This document shows, one piece after another, positions 22,860 through 30,940 of a stretch of 34,647 nt of DNA (its first letter is position 1; every line of letters begins with the position of its first letter). The notes under the pieces are model-generated. The model saw only the letters and a program-made list of their open reading frames with translations. It had not been told where the DNA came from and ran no database searches. The position numbers and the translations under genes are program-made. The stretch comes from Paludibacteraceae bacterium (GTDB lineage Bacteria > Bacteroidota > Bacteroidia > Bacteroidales > Paludibacteraceae): NCBI GenBank assembly GCA_023227695.1, contig JALNVE010000004.1:1-34647 (forward strand), written 5' to 3'.

Positions 22860-23037
22860 CAGTGTCAATAAAAGTTTTTTCAGAAAGGTCTTCTGAAATC
22901 CTTTTATCTGAATCTCTTTTTTCCCTAGCCTTAAAAGGAGGAATGCTATTTTCCCACCAATTCAGAAGATGCTTTCCGAAACTGCGGTTAAGCTTCCCAA
23001 TGAAATTTTTATGTTTCCGTCTTCCTAAAGGTTGCAT
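22840..23037 (-). CDS. 65-residue basic protein downstream of the Nudix gene
   Basis: ATG overlaps the Nudix stop (TAATG). The product has Trp residues (LLNWWENSIPP) and alternating Lys/Arg and acidic stretches. Unrecognised. The coupled start supports a real gene; the -35 of the next promoter lies in its 3' end. Confidence 0.5.
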   Translation of the reverse strand: MQPLGRRKHKNFIGKLNRSFGKHLLNWWENSIPPFKAREKRDSDKRISEDLSEKTFIDTVDNSDK

Positions 23038-23513
23038 TAGTTTTCCCAGAGATATCCGACGCTCTCCTTGATGACATACATGGCGGATTTGATGATTTGC
23101 TTTTGTCCGTGATTCGCCTTTTTCATAGCGGTGTCAAAATCGAACCAATCAACATTGTCGATTTCAGGGACATCGACAATCTTACCGCAATAATTCATTT
23201 CGAAAGTATTGCTCTTGAAAGTTTTGGCATCATAATCTCCGCTTCCGATAAAAGCATTGACAATCTTCGTGTGATGAACCTTGAAAGTTCCAAGAAGCTG
23301 AAGATTCGCAGGGGCGACAAAACCAGTCTCTTCATTGAATTCGCGCCTTGCGCATATTTCTGCGTCTTCCCCCTTGTTTATCCCTCCTTTAGGGATACTC
23401 CATGAATTTTCATCAATATCCGTATAATACGGACCTCCAGGATGGGCTAGTAAAAATTCCGGCTTAAATTCCTGGTTCAAACGATAAACCAAAACACCTG
23501 CGCTAAGTTGCAT
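23037..23513 (-). CDS. Nudix hydrolase
   Basis: 158 residues with a complete Nudix box: GGINKGEDAEICARREF plus NEETGF (pattern G-x5-E-x7-REUxEExGU), after SWSIPKG. Nudix enzymes hydrolyse nucleoside diphosphates linked to another moiety; candidates include dNTP sanitising, NADH or ADP-ribose, or Ap4A-type substrates. The N-terminal SAGVLVYRLNQEFKPEFLLAHPGG resembles the bis-nucleotide (Ap4A) group. AAAGGG precedes the ATG, and a strong promoter lies 28-56 bp upstream. Substrate uncertain. Confidence 0.85.
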   Translation of the reverse strand: MQLSAGVLVYRLNQEFKPEFLLAHPGGPYYTDIDENSWSIPKGGINKGEDAEICARREFNEETGFVAPANLQLLGTFKVHHTKIVNAFIGSGDYDAKTFKSNTFEMNYCGKIVDVPEIDNVDWFDFDTAMKKANHGQKQIIKSAMYVIKESVGYLWEN

Positions 23514-23540
23514 AACGAAACCCTTTCTTTTATACCGACC

Positions 23541-23569
23541 ATCTTAGCAAAAGTGCCGTTATCTGTCAA
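23541..23569 (-). promoter_or_regulatory. Sigma70-like promoter for the Nudix gene
   Basis: Minus-strand TTGACA (23564-23569), 17 bp, TAAGAT (23541-23546), in the gap between two genes. The predicted start is about 20 bp before the Nudix ATG. Confidence 0.7.
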
Positions 23570-23590
23570 GTTTCCTTGGAATATTTTTAT

Positions 23591-24196
23591 CTACAGTTCA
23601 ACGGCAGAAAGAATATCATTGCTTCCCTTCTTTTCAAGGTATCTGACACCGCTGACAGTGTTTCTCAAAACACCGATAATAGACATGTCTGATCCAATCA
23701 GCTTATATAGACCCTGATTCGGCAAATCACAAACCTGAACGAATTTGTAATAAAATCCAACGGCATTCTTGACGATTTCCGGGAATTTTGAATCTTCAAC
23801 AACTTTCATCAAGGTGTCAGCAAAGGCTTTAAGACCTTCCACCGAATCGATGTGATAACAGGTGATGCCAAACCCCATACGGGTTTCTGGACTCGGACAA
23901 CCACAGTCCCCGTCAACCCTTACTTCTTTCCCGAAATTCAAATGAAGAGGAAGGGCATATTCAAGAGGAAGACCATATTTACTTGTACAAACCCAGTAAT
24001 TCCAAGCTCTTCGGAATTCCCATAGGTTCCAAAATGCAATGACTTTCGTTTTAACTTCTGAATTTTCTGTCAAGTTTAGAACAAAGTCATCTCCATATTT
24101 ATCACAAGGAGGAATCCCTGCGAATGACAATTCTTCACGAAGAGCATCATCGGTAGAAGGGTTGTAGGTGCGGCTTGCCAGATTCTTTAATCTCAT
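23591..24196 (-). CDS. Conserved-looking phage protein of unknown function
   Basis: 201 residues; AAAGGAAATGAT before the ATG. Notable segments are FWNLWEFRRAWNYWVCTSKYG (about 55-75, aromatic-rich) and EVRVDGDCGCPSPETR (about 92-107). No catalytic signature was recognised, and there is no signal peptide. It precedes the Nudix promoter and follows the 24218 gene on the same strand. Confidence 0.7.
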   Translation of the reverse strand: MRLKNLASRTYNPSTDDALREELSFAGIPPCDKYGDDFVLNLTENSEVKTKVIAFWNLWEFRRAWNYWVCTSKYGLPLEYALPLHLNFGKEVRVDGDCGCPSPETRMGFGITCYHIDSVEGLKAFADTLMKVVEDSKFPEIVKNAVGFYYKFVQVCDLPNQGLYKLIGSDMSIIGVLRNTVSGVRYLEKKGSNDILSAVEL

Positions 24197-24217
24197 ATCA
24201 TTTCCTTTTCTTTTCTG

Positions 24218-24727
24218 TTATACACCAATAACATCAAATCCTGTTTTTCCGACATAGTTCGGATAATATTCCTTTGTTTCTTCTATCGAACGGATGAATG
24301 TCAACAGAAAAAAGTCTTTATCCTTGTCAAGTTCTTTCTGAATGCTATCAACCAAAACGGTTACCTCTTCCTTGTCTCCTTCAAACCCATAGAAGTTAAC
24401 GAAATATTCATTGCTTTCAGACCATTCAATCCTGATATAAACATCTGGATATCTTGAAGAAAGCTTCTTCCCGAGAGTCGAAACAAAGAAGGTTTCACGA
24501 ATGCGTAACAAAGACTGGTTTATGGCTTTCTTTAGATTTTCGTCCACATCAAAGCCATATTCTTTACAGGCATAAACCAGTCTCTGATATTCAGAAATTA
24601 AAGGAAGAAATTCGCTTAACCGAAAGCTCTGCGAAAATCTGTTTTTAGCATTCACTATAATTTCGACAGACGGATCTTCTTTTTGGAAAAATTCCGCTTG
24701 GTACAAAAAACATCTCCAGTCAATCAT
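24218..24727 (-). CDS. Hypothetical phage protein
   Basis: ATG at 24727 follows AGGAG at good spacing; an in-frame TTG two codons upstream is less likely. 169 residues, starting MIDWRCFLYQ. The middle is helical (LPLISEYQRLVYACKEYGFD) and the second half alternates strands (SRYPDVYIRIEWSE, YFVNFYGFEG). Not recognised. It lies just downstream of the stranded ligase tail, of which its start is independent. Confidence 0.65.
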   Translation of the reverse strand: MIDWRCFLYQAEFFQKEDPSVEIIVNAKNRFSQSFRLSEFLPLISEYQRLVYACKEYGFDVDENLKKAINQSLLRIRETFFVSTLGKKLSSRYPDVYIRIEWSESNEYFVNFYGFEGDKEEVTVLVDSIQKELDKDKDFFLLTFIRSIEETKEYYPNYVGKTGFDVIGV

Positions 24728-24739
24728 TTTCAATTTCTC

Positions 24740-24829
24740 CTACAGCATTGCGAGGAATTCATCTTCTGAAATCGTGGGGATTCCCAACTTCTGTGCCTTT
24801 GTAAGTTTGCTTCCTGCGTCTTTATTTTT
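24740..24829 (-). pseudogene. Stranded 3' end of a DNA ligase BRCT domain
   Basis: Minus-strand frame of 29 codons between a stop at 24830 and TAG at 24740-24742. It reads KNKDAGSKLTKAQKLGIPT then ISEDEFLAML. Aligned with the ligase's real end (DAGKKKDLATKLNIKMINED, EFMDMI) it keeps DAG, the hydrophobic pattern, EDEF and exactly the same 23-residue distance from DAG to the stop. It looks like the original ligase C-terminus, displaced by the endonuclease gene at 24894-26240 and no longer translated. Confidence 0.75.
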
Positions 24830-24893
24830 CTACAAATAGGACAATTACCAAACCCTTTACTTCTCGAACTCGGAGAAGCCGCCCATTCGTGTC

Positions 24894-26240
24894 CTAATAA
24901 ACATTTCCACCAAATTTTTTATTACTACTTTTAGTAACTTCTGTAGGCTTTAGTACGTTTTTGGTGAAGTCCCATTCTTCTGCGATTTGTGGGAAATTGT
25001 ACTGAAAACTATTTCCTTCGTAAACCCTTTTCCCTGAACAGAAAGGACAGCCTCTTCCATTACTACGAAGAGAAATTTTACAAAGATAAGAATGCCCACG
25101 AGAACACGTCCACCAAACTTCGTGATCGCTACCAAAAGAAAAATTCTGTGGCAATATTCCCTGATTTTTAATGAAATCCCATTCATTAATTAGTAGTGGT
25201 CTTTGAACAATTAATGACCTTTTCGGATTACAAGTTTCAGAAATTAGTTTTAAATATTCTGTTTCATTTGTAAAGCATTTTTCTTTTTCATATGGATTGG
25301 TTGTCTCTGAAATTTTTGATATCATATAAAACAAATCGAATATAGCACGGAAATCATCAGTGTTATAATTAAACAGAATGTCGTATTCAGAAATTTTGCA
25401 CAATGGTAGTTCTCTTAATCTAATAACGTAGATGTTTTTTGATTCTAGTTTTGAATTCTTCTCACGATCTTTTACTTCTTTGTTTTTATGCCAATAACTA
25501 CCGTCAACTTCAATAGCTATGTTCAGGCTTGGCAAATAAATATCCATTTCTGTTTTGTAGGTTCTATTTTGTCTTTCAGCATCTTTATAAAACCTTTTCA
25601 GTTCAGAAAATACCCTCATTTCAAACTTTGAACTTCCTTTATAACAAAACGGGCATCCACGCCCACGACTACGGTTGCCAATAGTAGATTTAAAACTATG
25701 CCCATGTTTGCATTTCCACCAAAAAGAATGGTCAGATCCCGAAGTATATAGAGATAAATCAGCATCTGGATGTTTTTCTAAATCTATTTCTTCTGATATC
25801 TTAGGGAACATGACCTTAAAATTATTATTTGCGCTTGCCCTTTGTCCAGCGCAATATGGGCATCCTTGTTTTAAACTAGTCCGATTATTTATCGTGGATT
25901 CATAAGAATGCCCCTTTTTGCATAGCCACCAAACCTTTTTGTTAGAATATGGAAAATAATTTTCTGGGTTTTCATCGTTTCTGACGAAATCCCATTCTGT
26001 GGCTATTTCTGTAAATTTATTTTTAAGGTTGTTTTTCTCTGAAATTCTTTTATTATTACAAAATGGGCATCTAGATGATTGATGATAAGCATTGCATATC
26101 GCTCTTTCCCAAGAATGTCCGTTTTCACATATCCACCACGCTTTCACATGAGAATTGCAAGATAAATTTTCAGGGTTTAATTTTTCATTTTTAGAAAAAT
26201 CCCAATACTTAAATATCTCACTATTCTCTATAATTTTCAT
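24894..26240 (-). CDS. Zinc-ribbon repeat endonuclease (homing-type), frameshifted at its end
   Basis: 448 residues. Treble-clef/zinc-ribbon repeats of the WW-x-C-x2-GH-...-CP-x-C type occur three times before and once after a central nuclease (about residues 205-275), with FEMRVFSELKRFY and DIYLPSLNIAIEVDGSYWH typical of the Vsr/EDxHD-like PD-(D/E)xK fold. Translation ends FGGNVY; after a six-A run (24915-24920) the next frame continues IWWKCLLGHEWAASPSS and CPICRK, a fifth zinc ribbon, so one A is missing or the end has decayed. It starts 1 bp after the ligase stop. It probably entered as a homing element at the ligase 3' end. Confidence 0.8.
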   Translation of the reverse strand: MKIIENSEIFKYWDFSKNEKLNPENLSCNSHVKAWWICENGHSWERAICNAYHQSSRCPFCNNKRISEKNNLKNKFTEIATEWDFVRNDENPENYFPYSNKKVWWLCKKGHSYESTINNRTSLKQGCPYCAGQRASANNNFKVMFPKISEEIDLEKHPDADLSLYTSGSDHSFWWKCKHGHSFKSTIGNRSRGRGCPFCYKGSSKFEMRVFSELKRFYKDAERQNRTYKTEMDIYLPSLNIAIEVDGSYWHKNKEVKDREKNSKLESKNIYVIRLRELPLCKISEYDILFNYNTDDFRAIFDLFYMISKISETTNPYEKEKCFTNETEYLKLISETCNPKRSLIVQRPLLINEWDFIKNQGILPQNFSFGSDHEVWWTCSRGHSYLCKISLRSNGRGCPFCSGKRVYEGNSFQYNFPQIAEEWDFTKNVLKPTEVTKSSNKKFGGNVY

Positions 26241-26241
26241 T

Positions 26242-27906
26242 TCAAATCATATCCATAAATTCATCTTCATTTATCATTTTTATATTTAATTTTGTTGCCA
26301 AGTCTTTCTTTTTGCCAGCGTCTTCCCCGACAATCAGATAATCCAAACCCTTACTAACGCTTCCCTTAAGGTTTCCTCCGTTAGATTCAACCAAACCTTC
26401 AAAAAACTTACGTGGCTTAGAAAGGGTTCCGGTAAACAGGAAGGATTTTCCTTCTAGCTTATTACCAGAAGCCTTCTTTTCAACAATCCCGATCATTTCA
26501 GAAAGTTCAAGAAATTCATGTCCACGGGTCTTGATGGATTTCATAATCGATTCGGCTGTAGTAGGACCGATATCATCAAGGCAGATTAACTTGTCATAAC
26601 TACAATCAGAAACAAAATTCTGAACGGTTTTGAAGACGTTAGCAAGCATCTTGGATGTTCCCTTTCCGACGTTGGGAATTGCAAGACTTTCAATGAAGGT
26701 CGCAATATCCAAATTCTTGACGGTATCCAAGGCTTCTCGAACAATCTGCGCTTCCCTAGCATTACTGTCAGGATTTCCGAATGCCTTTGCAATTCGGGCG
26801 ACGGTGAGGTCTTTAGAAATCAAAGTCTTGATTGAAGCAACGGCCTTCGAATCGATAAGAGCCTTGATAGTCTGTTCTCCAACATTCAGACAGTTGACAG
26901 TGGAAATAAAGTGCAAAAGTTTGCTTTCCAAACGGGCTTGACAATCTACGTTGTCACACCACAGGTTAACACCGTCATAACGAAGCGGCATCCCACAGCA
27001 AGGACAATCAGGGAGGCTTGTAATCGATTTGAAGACAGGCTTGATGATCTTATCCTTGTCGATAAAAGGGATAACGTCATTCGCCTTCTTGACGGTAATA
27101 ACAGCGCCTTCAAAAAGTCCGTTGTTCACCACGTTGGCCCAGTTGTGAAGGGTAGGACCCTGAAGTGTGCTTCCGTCGATTTCAACGGGATCGATATCGG
27201 CAACGGGAGTAACCTTGCCCGTCTTCCCAACCTGAAGCCTATAGCCACGGATAGTAGTAGTTGCAGAAGGACTTTCAAACTTATATGCAATTTTGCCGTT
27301 AGGGTGGTGCATATTATTGCTCCAGCCAGCATTGTTCTGATCTTTCAGACTGTCGAGAACCAAAACTGCCCCATCGGTCTGGAAATCAAGATTGGGGCGC
27401 ATCTTTTCAAATTTCTTCAAAGCCGTTTCCAAAGCACCTTCGACACTGGTATCCACACGGAAGGCCAAGCCTGAATCGAAACCAAACTCTTTGATCTCTT
27501 GCATGACTTGGGAAAACGTCTCCATCATAAGATTCTGATAGGCATCAACAATGTCATAGCAGAAGAAGCTAAGTCCACGGCTTGCTGTAACGGCCGGATC
27601 ATCATTTTTCAAAGAACCGCTGGCGGCGTTGCGGGGATTCTTAAACCCGGCACCCTTGTTATTCAGTTCTTTGAAGACGTTGACGGGCATAATGACTTCC
27701 CCACGAAATTCCGCGTCCAACAAAGATCCTTTGTTCTTGGGGAGATTGGAAATCACACGGACGTTTGCGGTGACATCCTTGCCCGTAGAATTATGAACAA
27801 GAATTCCGTTCGCAAAAAAAGTATGGGTATTCTCGATTTCTATGTCAAAGCGATTTGAAATCGCATTTATACGTTTGATACACTTAACTGTCGCTTCCTT
27901 TAACAT
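26242..27906 (-). CDS. ligA: NAD-dependent DNA ligase, C-terminal part with C-intein (split gene)
   Basis: ATG at 27906 follows AGAGGA and overlaps the endonuclease end by 23 bp; 554 residues. The first 39 are a C-intein ending IENTHTFFANGILVHN, then extein Ser (STGKDVTANVR, the ligase motif after TRGDG). Next come the rest of the adenylation domain (GEVIMPV, DGAVLVLDSLKDQ, IAYKFES), an OB fold (GKTGKVTPVADIDPV), a four-Cys zinc finger (CPCCGMP...WCDNVDC), helix-hairpin-helix repeats (DDIGPTTAESIMKS) and a BRCT domain (GKSFLFTGTL...GEDAG). Spliced with the N-part the ligase is about 647 residues, near normal LigA length. The last 20 codons are AT-rich and differ from the stranded tail. Confidence 0.9.
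   Translation of the reverse strand: MLKEATVKCIKRINAISNRFDIEIENTHTFFANGILVHNSTGKDVTANVRVISNLPKNKGSLLDAEFRGEVIMPVNVFKELNNKGAGFKNPRNAASGSLKNDDPAVTASRGLSFFCYDIVDAYQNLMMETFSQVMQEIKEFGFDSGLAFRVDTSVEGALETALKKFEKMRPNLDFQTDGAVLVLDSLKDQNNAGWSNNMHHPNGKIAYKFESPSATTTIRGYRLQVGKTGKVTPVADIDPVEIDGSTLQGPTLHNWANVVNNGLFEGAVITVKKANDVIPFIDKDKIIKPVFKSITSLPDCPCCGMPLRYDGVNLWCDNVDCQARLESKLLHFISTVNCLNVGEQTIKALIDSKAVASIKTLISKDLTVARIAKAFGNPDSNAREAQIVREALDTVKNLDIATFIESLAIPNVGKGTSKMLANVFKTVQNFVSDCSYDKLICLDDIGPTTAESIMKSIKTRGHEFLELSEMIGIVEKKASGNKLEGKSFLFTGTLSKPRKFFEGLVESNGGNLKGSVSKGLDYLIVGEDAGKKKDLATKLNIKMINEDEFMDMI
27790..27906 (-). mobile_element. C-terminal half of a split intein
   Basis: 39 residues, MLKEATVKCIKRINAI... 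to ANGILVHN, with the block F pattern DIEIENTHTFF and block G ending His-Asn before extein Ser. No N-intein sequence precedes it in this gene, so it must act in trans. Confidence 0.88.
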
Positions 27907-28933
27907 ATGAATCCTCTGTTTTGTTGTTTTTAATACAGTTTTGAACTCGTGAACAAATGCATAGATTTTCAAGTTCGGCGATTTCTTCTGGTGGTATATT
28001 GTTCATAAACCCATAAAAAATGGATATCTTATGATCAACTGTTGGCTGAAGTTTGTTTTTTGTTAATGGTAAAGAAGGATTTTCTTTTCTAAATTCTTCA
28101 TTTGTAATAAGCTTTTTTCTTGTATAATAACAAAGGCCATCCCACTCAGAAAACAAAACCTTCCTTTTCTGACGAGTTATTGACATTACTTTACGATGAT
28201 ATTTTTCCCATTCCGAAAGAAGATCTACAGGGACCCAAATCCCATTATTCTCGTTCTTCCTACGAATATCATCAATAATTTCCTTTGTGTTTCTTTTATT
28301 TTGAATTTTTGATATCACTTCTGGGATCTGAAAAGGGTTCTTATACCCATATTTCGAGAAAACGCCATTTTCTATTTTCTCTTTTCTTATCATTTTTTCT
28401 TCAGGGTTCAATCTATCCCAAGACCTTTTCAAAGAAATTCTAGCAGCCTCTTTTGATTTTTCCGTTGATAAAACCAAATCTTTTCTTTGAAATTGATTCC
28501 TTACACCATATCGCTTTAAATTTGTCTTTTCTACCTTTTCATAAATTTCATGAGATTTTTTATTTCTCTTTTCTTGGATAATGTCTTTTACTCTTTGTGT
28601 TTGAAACGGATTTTCTACTCCGTATTTTTTCTTAAATAATTCTTTGTTCTTTTGGTTTTGTTCTCTAATTGATTCTGCGACGGGCCTCTGGTTGATACCA
28701 TAAAATTTCAACATTCGCTTAAGGGAACGGATATCCGCTCCTGTTGTTCTTGAAATCGATCTTAGAGATATATGTTTAACGACATATTCGCTAACAAAAA
28801 AAGCCTTATTAATTTTATATTTTGCTTCATACCACAAAACAAATCTTTCTTCTATATTTGAAGGTCCTTTTTTACAGGAGCGTAGATGAAGACACAATCT
28901 TCCAACATATCCACAGAATATACATTGACACAT
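27884..28933 (-). CDS. HNH-type endonuclease between the ligase halves
   Basis: 349 residues; AGGGG precedes the ATG. The N-terminus has a CQCIFCGYVGRLCLHL zinc-finger-like start, then a helix-turn-helix-like segment, then three repeats of the YGVENPFQ type (YGVENPFQ, YGVRNQFQ, YGYKNPFQ) known from phage homing proteins as DNA-binding modules. The C-terminal HNH nuclease shows LCYYTRKKL, TVDHKISIFYGF and ENLCICSRVQNCIKNNK. It is lodged exactly between the two ligase genes, as expected for the mobility gene of a split-intein 'fractured gene'. Confidence 0.8.
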   Translation of the reverse strand: MCQCIFCGYVGRLCLHLRSCKKGPSNIEERFVLWYEAKYKINKAFFVSEYVVKHISLRSISRTTGADIRSLKRMLKFYGINQRPVAESIREQNQKNKELFKKKYGVENPFQTQRVKDIIQEKRNKKSHEIYEKVEKTNLKRYGVRNQFQRKDLVLSTEKSKEAARISLKRSWDRLNPEEKMIRKEKIENGVFSKYGYKNPFQIPEVISKIQNKRNTKEIIDDIRRKNENNGIWVPVDLLSEWEKYHRKVMSITRQKRKVLFSEWDGLCYYTRKKLITNEEFRKENPSLPLTKNKLQPTVDHKISIFYGFMNNIPPEEIAELENLCICSRVQNCIKNNKTEDSYVKGSDS

Positions 28934-28989
28934 TTTACCCCTACCTATTTATCCGTTACCTCGTGCTACTACTAGGAATGGGAATAAAA

Positions 28990-29694
28990 TTAAATATCAA
29001 TTAGCACCTTGTCTCCAGTTTTTATTCTTTCCGTTGTTGTGAAAGTTCCGTCGATAAATATTTGATGTTCTCCAGTAGTGACAAGTTCCTTTTCTTTACC
29101 GTCTTCATCAATAACAGTAATAAGATACCAATTACCATTATTAACCTTTATAGAAGATGATATAATGTTACAATATTCTATAGCACCTGTTTCTTTGTTA
29201 TATGACTTCACCTTTCCTCTGACTTTTTTTTCACAGATCTTGCCTATCGGTAGTTTCCTACCGTCTTCAAATTCTATTTGTGAAGAATATTCTAGACATC
29301 CGTTTCCACGGGTCGCCGCGAGTTCAAGGTTCCCGTTCTTGTAACGGATGCCGCAGCTCAATCCGTCATACTTGGGAAGAAGCCAGACGATAGGAGAACT
29401 TACGGCATACTTTTTGACCCAAGCGTTAAGGTCTTCGATTTTCTTGACCTTGGCAAGGCTCGCCATACGTGACTTATGAATTACATCTCCATCTGAATTG
29501 ACGCTTCCGACTTCCTGAATACAGGCGTTGTCAGGATCGATTTCCGCGATGGCTTCGACAATACCATCAAATTCGGCATCACTGATCATCTCTTCGTCGC
29601 GAAGCCAAGATGGGGGATTTTTTACTGTACCGTTATAATAGAGTTCACGATGGTAGTTCAGGCGTTCGACAAGTTTCTGCAATTTTTCGTTCAT
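28990..29694 (-). CDS. ligA: NAD-dependent DNA ligase, N-terminal part with N-intein (split gene)
   Basis: 234 residues; AAGGG before the ATG. Extein residues 1-132 contain the NAD-binding Ia start (RLNYHRELYYNG, SDAEFDGIV) and the adenylated-lysine motif KYDGLS (Lys108), ending TRGNG. Residues 133-234 are an N-intein starting Cys133 (CLEYSSQIEF), with block B GEHQIF. Alone this part cannot ligate; joined to the C-part it restores TRGNG-STGKDVTANVR, the ordinary ligase sequence. The ligase seals nicks using NAD as the adenylate donor, so phage replication here depends on NAD. Confidence 0.9.
   Translation of the reverse strand: MNEKLQKLVERLNYHRELYYNGTVKNPPSWLRDEEMISDAEFDGIVEAIAEIDPDNACIQEVGSVNSDGDVIHKSRMASLAKVKKIEDLNAWVKKYAVSSPIVWLLPKYDGLSCGIRYKNGNLELAATRGNGCLEYSSQIEFEDGRKLPIGKICEKKVRGKVKSYNKETGAIEYCNIISSSIKVNNGNWYLITVIDEDGKEKELVTTGEHQIFIDGTFTTTERIKTGDKVLIDI
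28993..29298 (-). mobile_element. N-terminal half of a split intein
   Basis: 102 residues from Cys133 to the stop, with blocks A (CLEYSS) and B (LVTTGEHQIF) but no endonuclease and no C-block. Its partner lies 1.1 kb downstream at 27790-27906. Confidence 0.88.
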
Positions 29695-29778
29695 TCTTTT
29701 TCCCTTTTACTTTTTTGAAGATGTGTAAGCGTTGCCTTGGAAGTTTTTGTCATTAAATCCACAAAAGACTTTGAAAAA

Positions 29779-29955
29779 TCAGGCTTCCGGATATTTAATT
29801 CTTGCTTCTTCAAGATCAATTTCCGGGATAGGTTTCCAAACCTTTTCCCCTTCCACAAGCATCAAAGATGTCTTTCTGGGATCGTTGTCAGTGACAAGAC
29901 CCGTATGAAAAGTCTGTCCGAACATCTTACCAGAATTCTTATAATGCTTTTTCAT
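29779..29955 (-). CDS. Small hypothetical protein, possibly leaderless
   Basis: ATG at 29955 gives 58 residues (MKKHYKNSGKMFGQTFHTG...), while the predicted start of transcription from the promoter at 29963-29991 falls at or 1-2 bp before that ATG, so translation would be leaderless. An in-frame ATG ten codons later (MFGQTF) is the alternative; no good ribosome site is seen for either. Function unknown. Confidence 0.55.
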   Translation of the reverse strand: MKKHYKNSGKMFGQTFHTGLVTDNDPRKTSLMLVEGEKVWKPIPEIDLEEARIKYPEA

Positions 29956-29962
29956 GTTGAAG

Positions 29963-29991
29963 ACATTAACACCTTCGCGTGATTTTGTCAA
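29963..29991 (-). promoter_or_regulatory. Sigma70-like promoter upstream of the 29779-29955 gene
   Basis: Minus-strand TTGACA (29986-29991), 17 bp, TAATGT (29963-29968), just after the stop of the gene at 29992. Likely also drives the ligase genes downstream. Confidence 0.65.
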
Positions 29992-30477
29992 CTAGGATTC
30001 AAAAGATTTCTTTGCGTCTTCGCAAACCTTTTTCGCCCGTGAAAGAACCGAATTGATGGAATGGATGGTTTCCTTATCCGGATGATTAATGGCCTTCCGA
30101 GATAGAAACGTTACAAGTGCCAAAAGGTGTCTTGTCTCTTCCAATGATTTAAGAAGTTCATTGTTGATATCCTGTTTGCAAATAATTCCATTCTTGGATT
30201 CGTAAGCCCGAACAGCAGGACAATCACGAATATCTGTAATGTGAATAGGAGGATAGAACATTCCCTTAATTTCTTCAAGGTTCAGATGAAGCAGGCTCCC
30301 TGCATCTGTGCAGATGGTATAAATAGGCTGTTCCTCTCCGTCATTAGATAACATCACGGCATTCCCAATCTGTCTACCATTACGGGTAGCAAGCATGGCT
30401 CCGATTTTCGTATAATCTCCGTCAGCATATCCTTTAGCACAAGTAGGCAAATTTACGCAAGAAATTTCAGTTTCCAT
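29992..30477 (-). CDS. Hypothetical phage protein
   Basis: 161 residues; AGGAG precedes the ATG. The N-terminal half is strand-rich (YTKIGAMLATRNGRQIGNAV, IYTICTDAGSLLHLNLEEI, FYPPIHIT) and the C-terminal half helical (LLKSLEETRHLLALVTFLSR). No recognised family. Followed by the promoter at 29963. Confidence 0.7.
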   Translation of the reverse strand: METEISCVNLPTCAKGYADGDYTKIGAMLATRNGRQIGNAVMLSNDGEEQPIYTICTDAGSLLHLNLEEIKGMFYPPIHITDIRDCPAVRAYESKNGIICKQDINNELLKSLEETRHLLALVTFLSRKAINHPDKETIHSINSVLSRAKKVCEDAKKSFES

Positions 30478-30484
30478 ATTACTC

Positions 30485-30685
30485 CTATTTCAACATTGAC
30501 CATTGTTCGCGGAAGTCCTTACAAGTCCCTCTCCAAACACAAACGAACCCTCGTTTGCAGAAGTCTTCAGGACTTATCATCGTAACCCAATCATCAAGTT
30601 TTTCCGTGCTTGCTGATTCTATTTTCATGACGGTTCCATTATCGTGCTTGTATTTGGAACCCAATACCATTTCAGTTGTTGACAT
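30485..30685 (-). CDS. Small hypothetical protein
   Basis: 66 residues, starting MSTTEMVLGSKYKHDNGTVM; AAGGG precedes the ATG. The SKYKHDNGTVMKI segment resembles DUF1653-like small beta-domains, a weak impression only. Seven bp from the next gene. Confidence 0.55.
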   Translation of the reverse strand: MSTTEMVLGSKYKHDNGTVMKIESASTEKLDDWVTMISPEDFCKRGFVCVWRGTCKDFREQWSMLK

Positions 30686-30686
30686 A

Positions 30687-30929
30687 TCAGATGCCCTTAA
30701 AAATAATCGGAGGATGCATGATGATACTTAGCATCTTCTGGAATTCCAAACGCTTCTCTTCTTTCTCAATTTCCTTTTTCCGGTCTTCTTCTGAAAGTCC
30801 GGCCCACCATTCCTGAGCCTTTCGCTTAGAATCTTCTTCCCTCTGCTTGCGAAGGGCTTCCTCGTTAGCCGTGCGAAGGATTGCCTGCTCCTTGCGCTCT
30901 TCAAATTTTCCTCGTTTATGCTGTCCCAT
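30687..30929 (-). CDS. Charged coiled-coil small protein
   Basis: ATG at 30929, with AAAGGAAAAG upstream, preferred to a start 24 bp earlier; 80 residues. MGQHKRGKFEERKEQ then a long Glu/Lys/Arg helix (EEDRKKEIEKEEKRLEF), probably coiled coil, and a hydrophobic end (IIMHPPIIFKGI). Role unknown. Confidence 0.65.
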   Translation of the reverse strand: MGQHKRGKFEERKEQAILRTANEEALRKQREEDSKRKAQEWWAGLSEEDRKKEIEKEEKRLEFQKMLSIIMHPPIIFKGI

Positions 30930-30940
30930 ATTCTTTTCCT

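Noticed and set aside
22607..23071. Plus-strand open frame of 154 codons over 22607-23071
   Set aside because: It lies antisense to the promoter-driven gene at 22786 and to the 22840-23037 gene and has no ribosome site.
29691..29753. 20-codon minus-strand frame overlapping the ligase start (ATGA)
   Set aside because: Coupled position is suggestive, but the ribosome site is weak and the peptide has no features.
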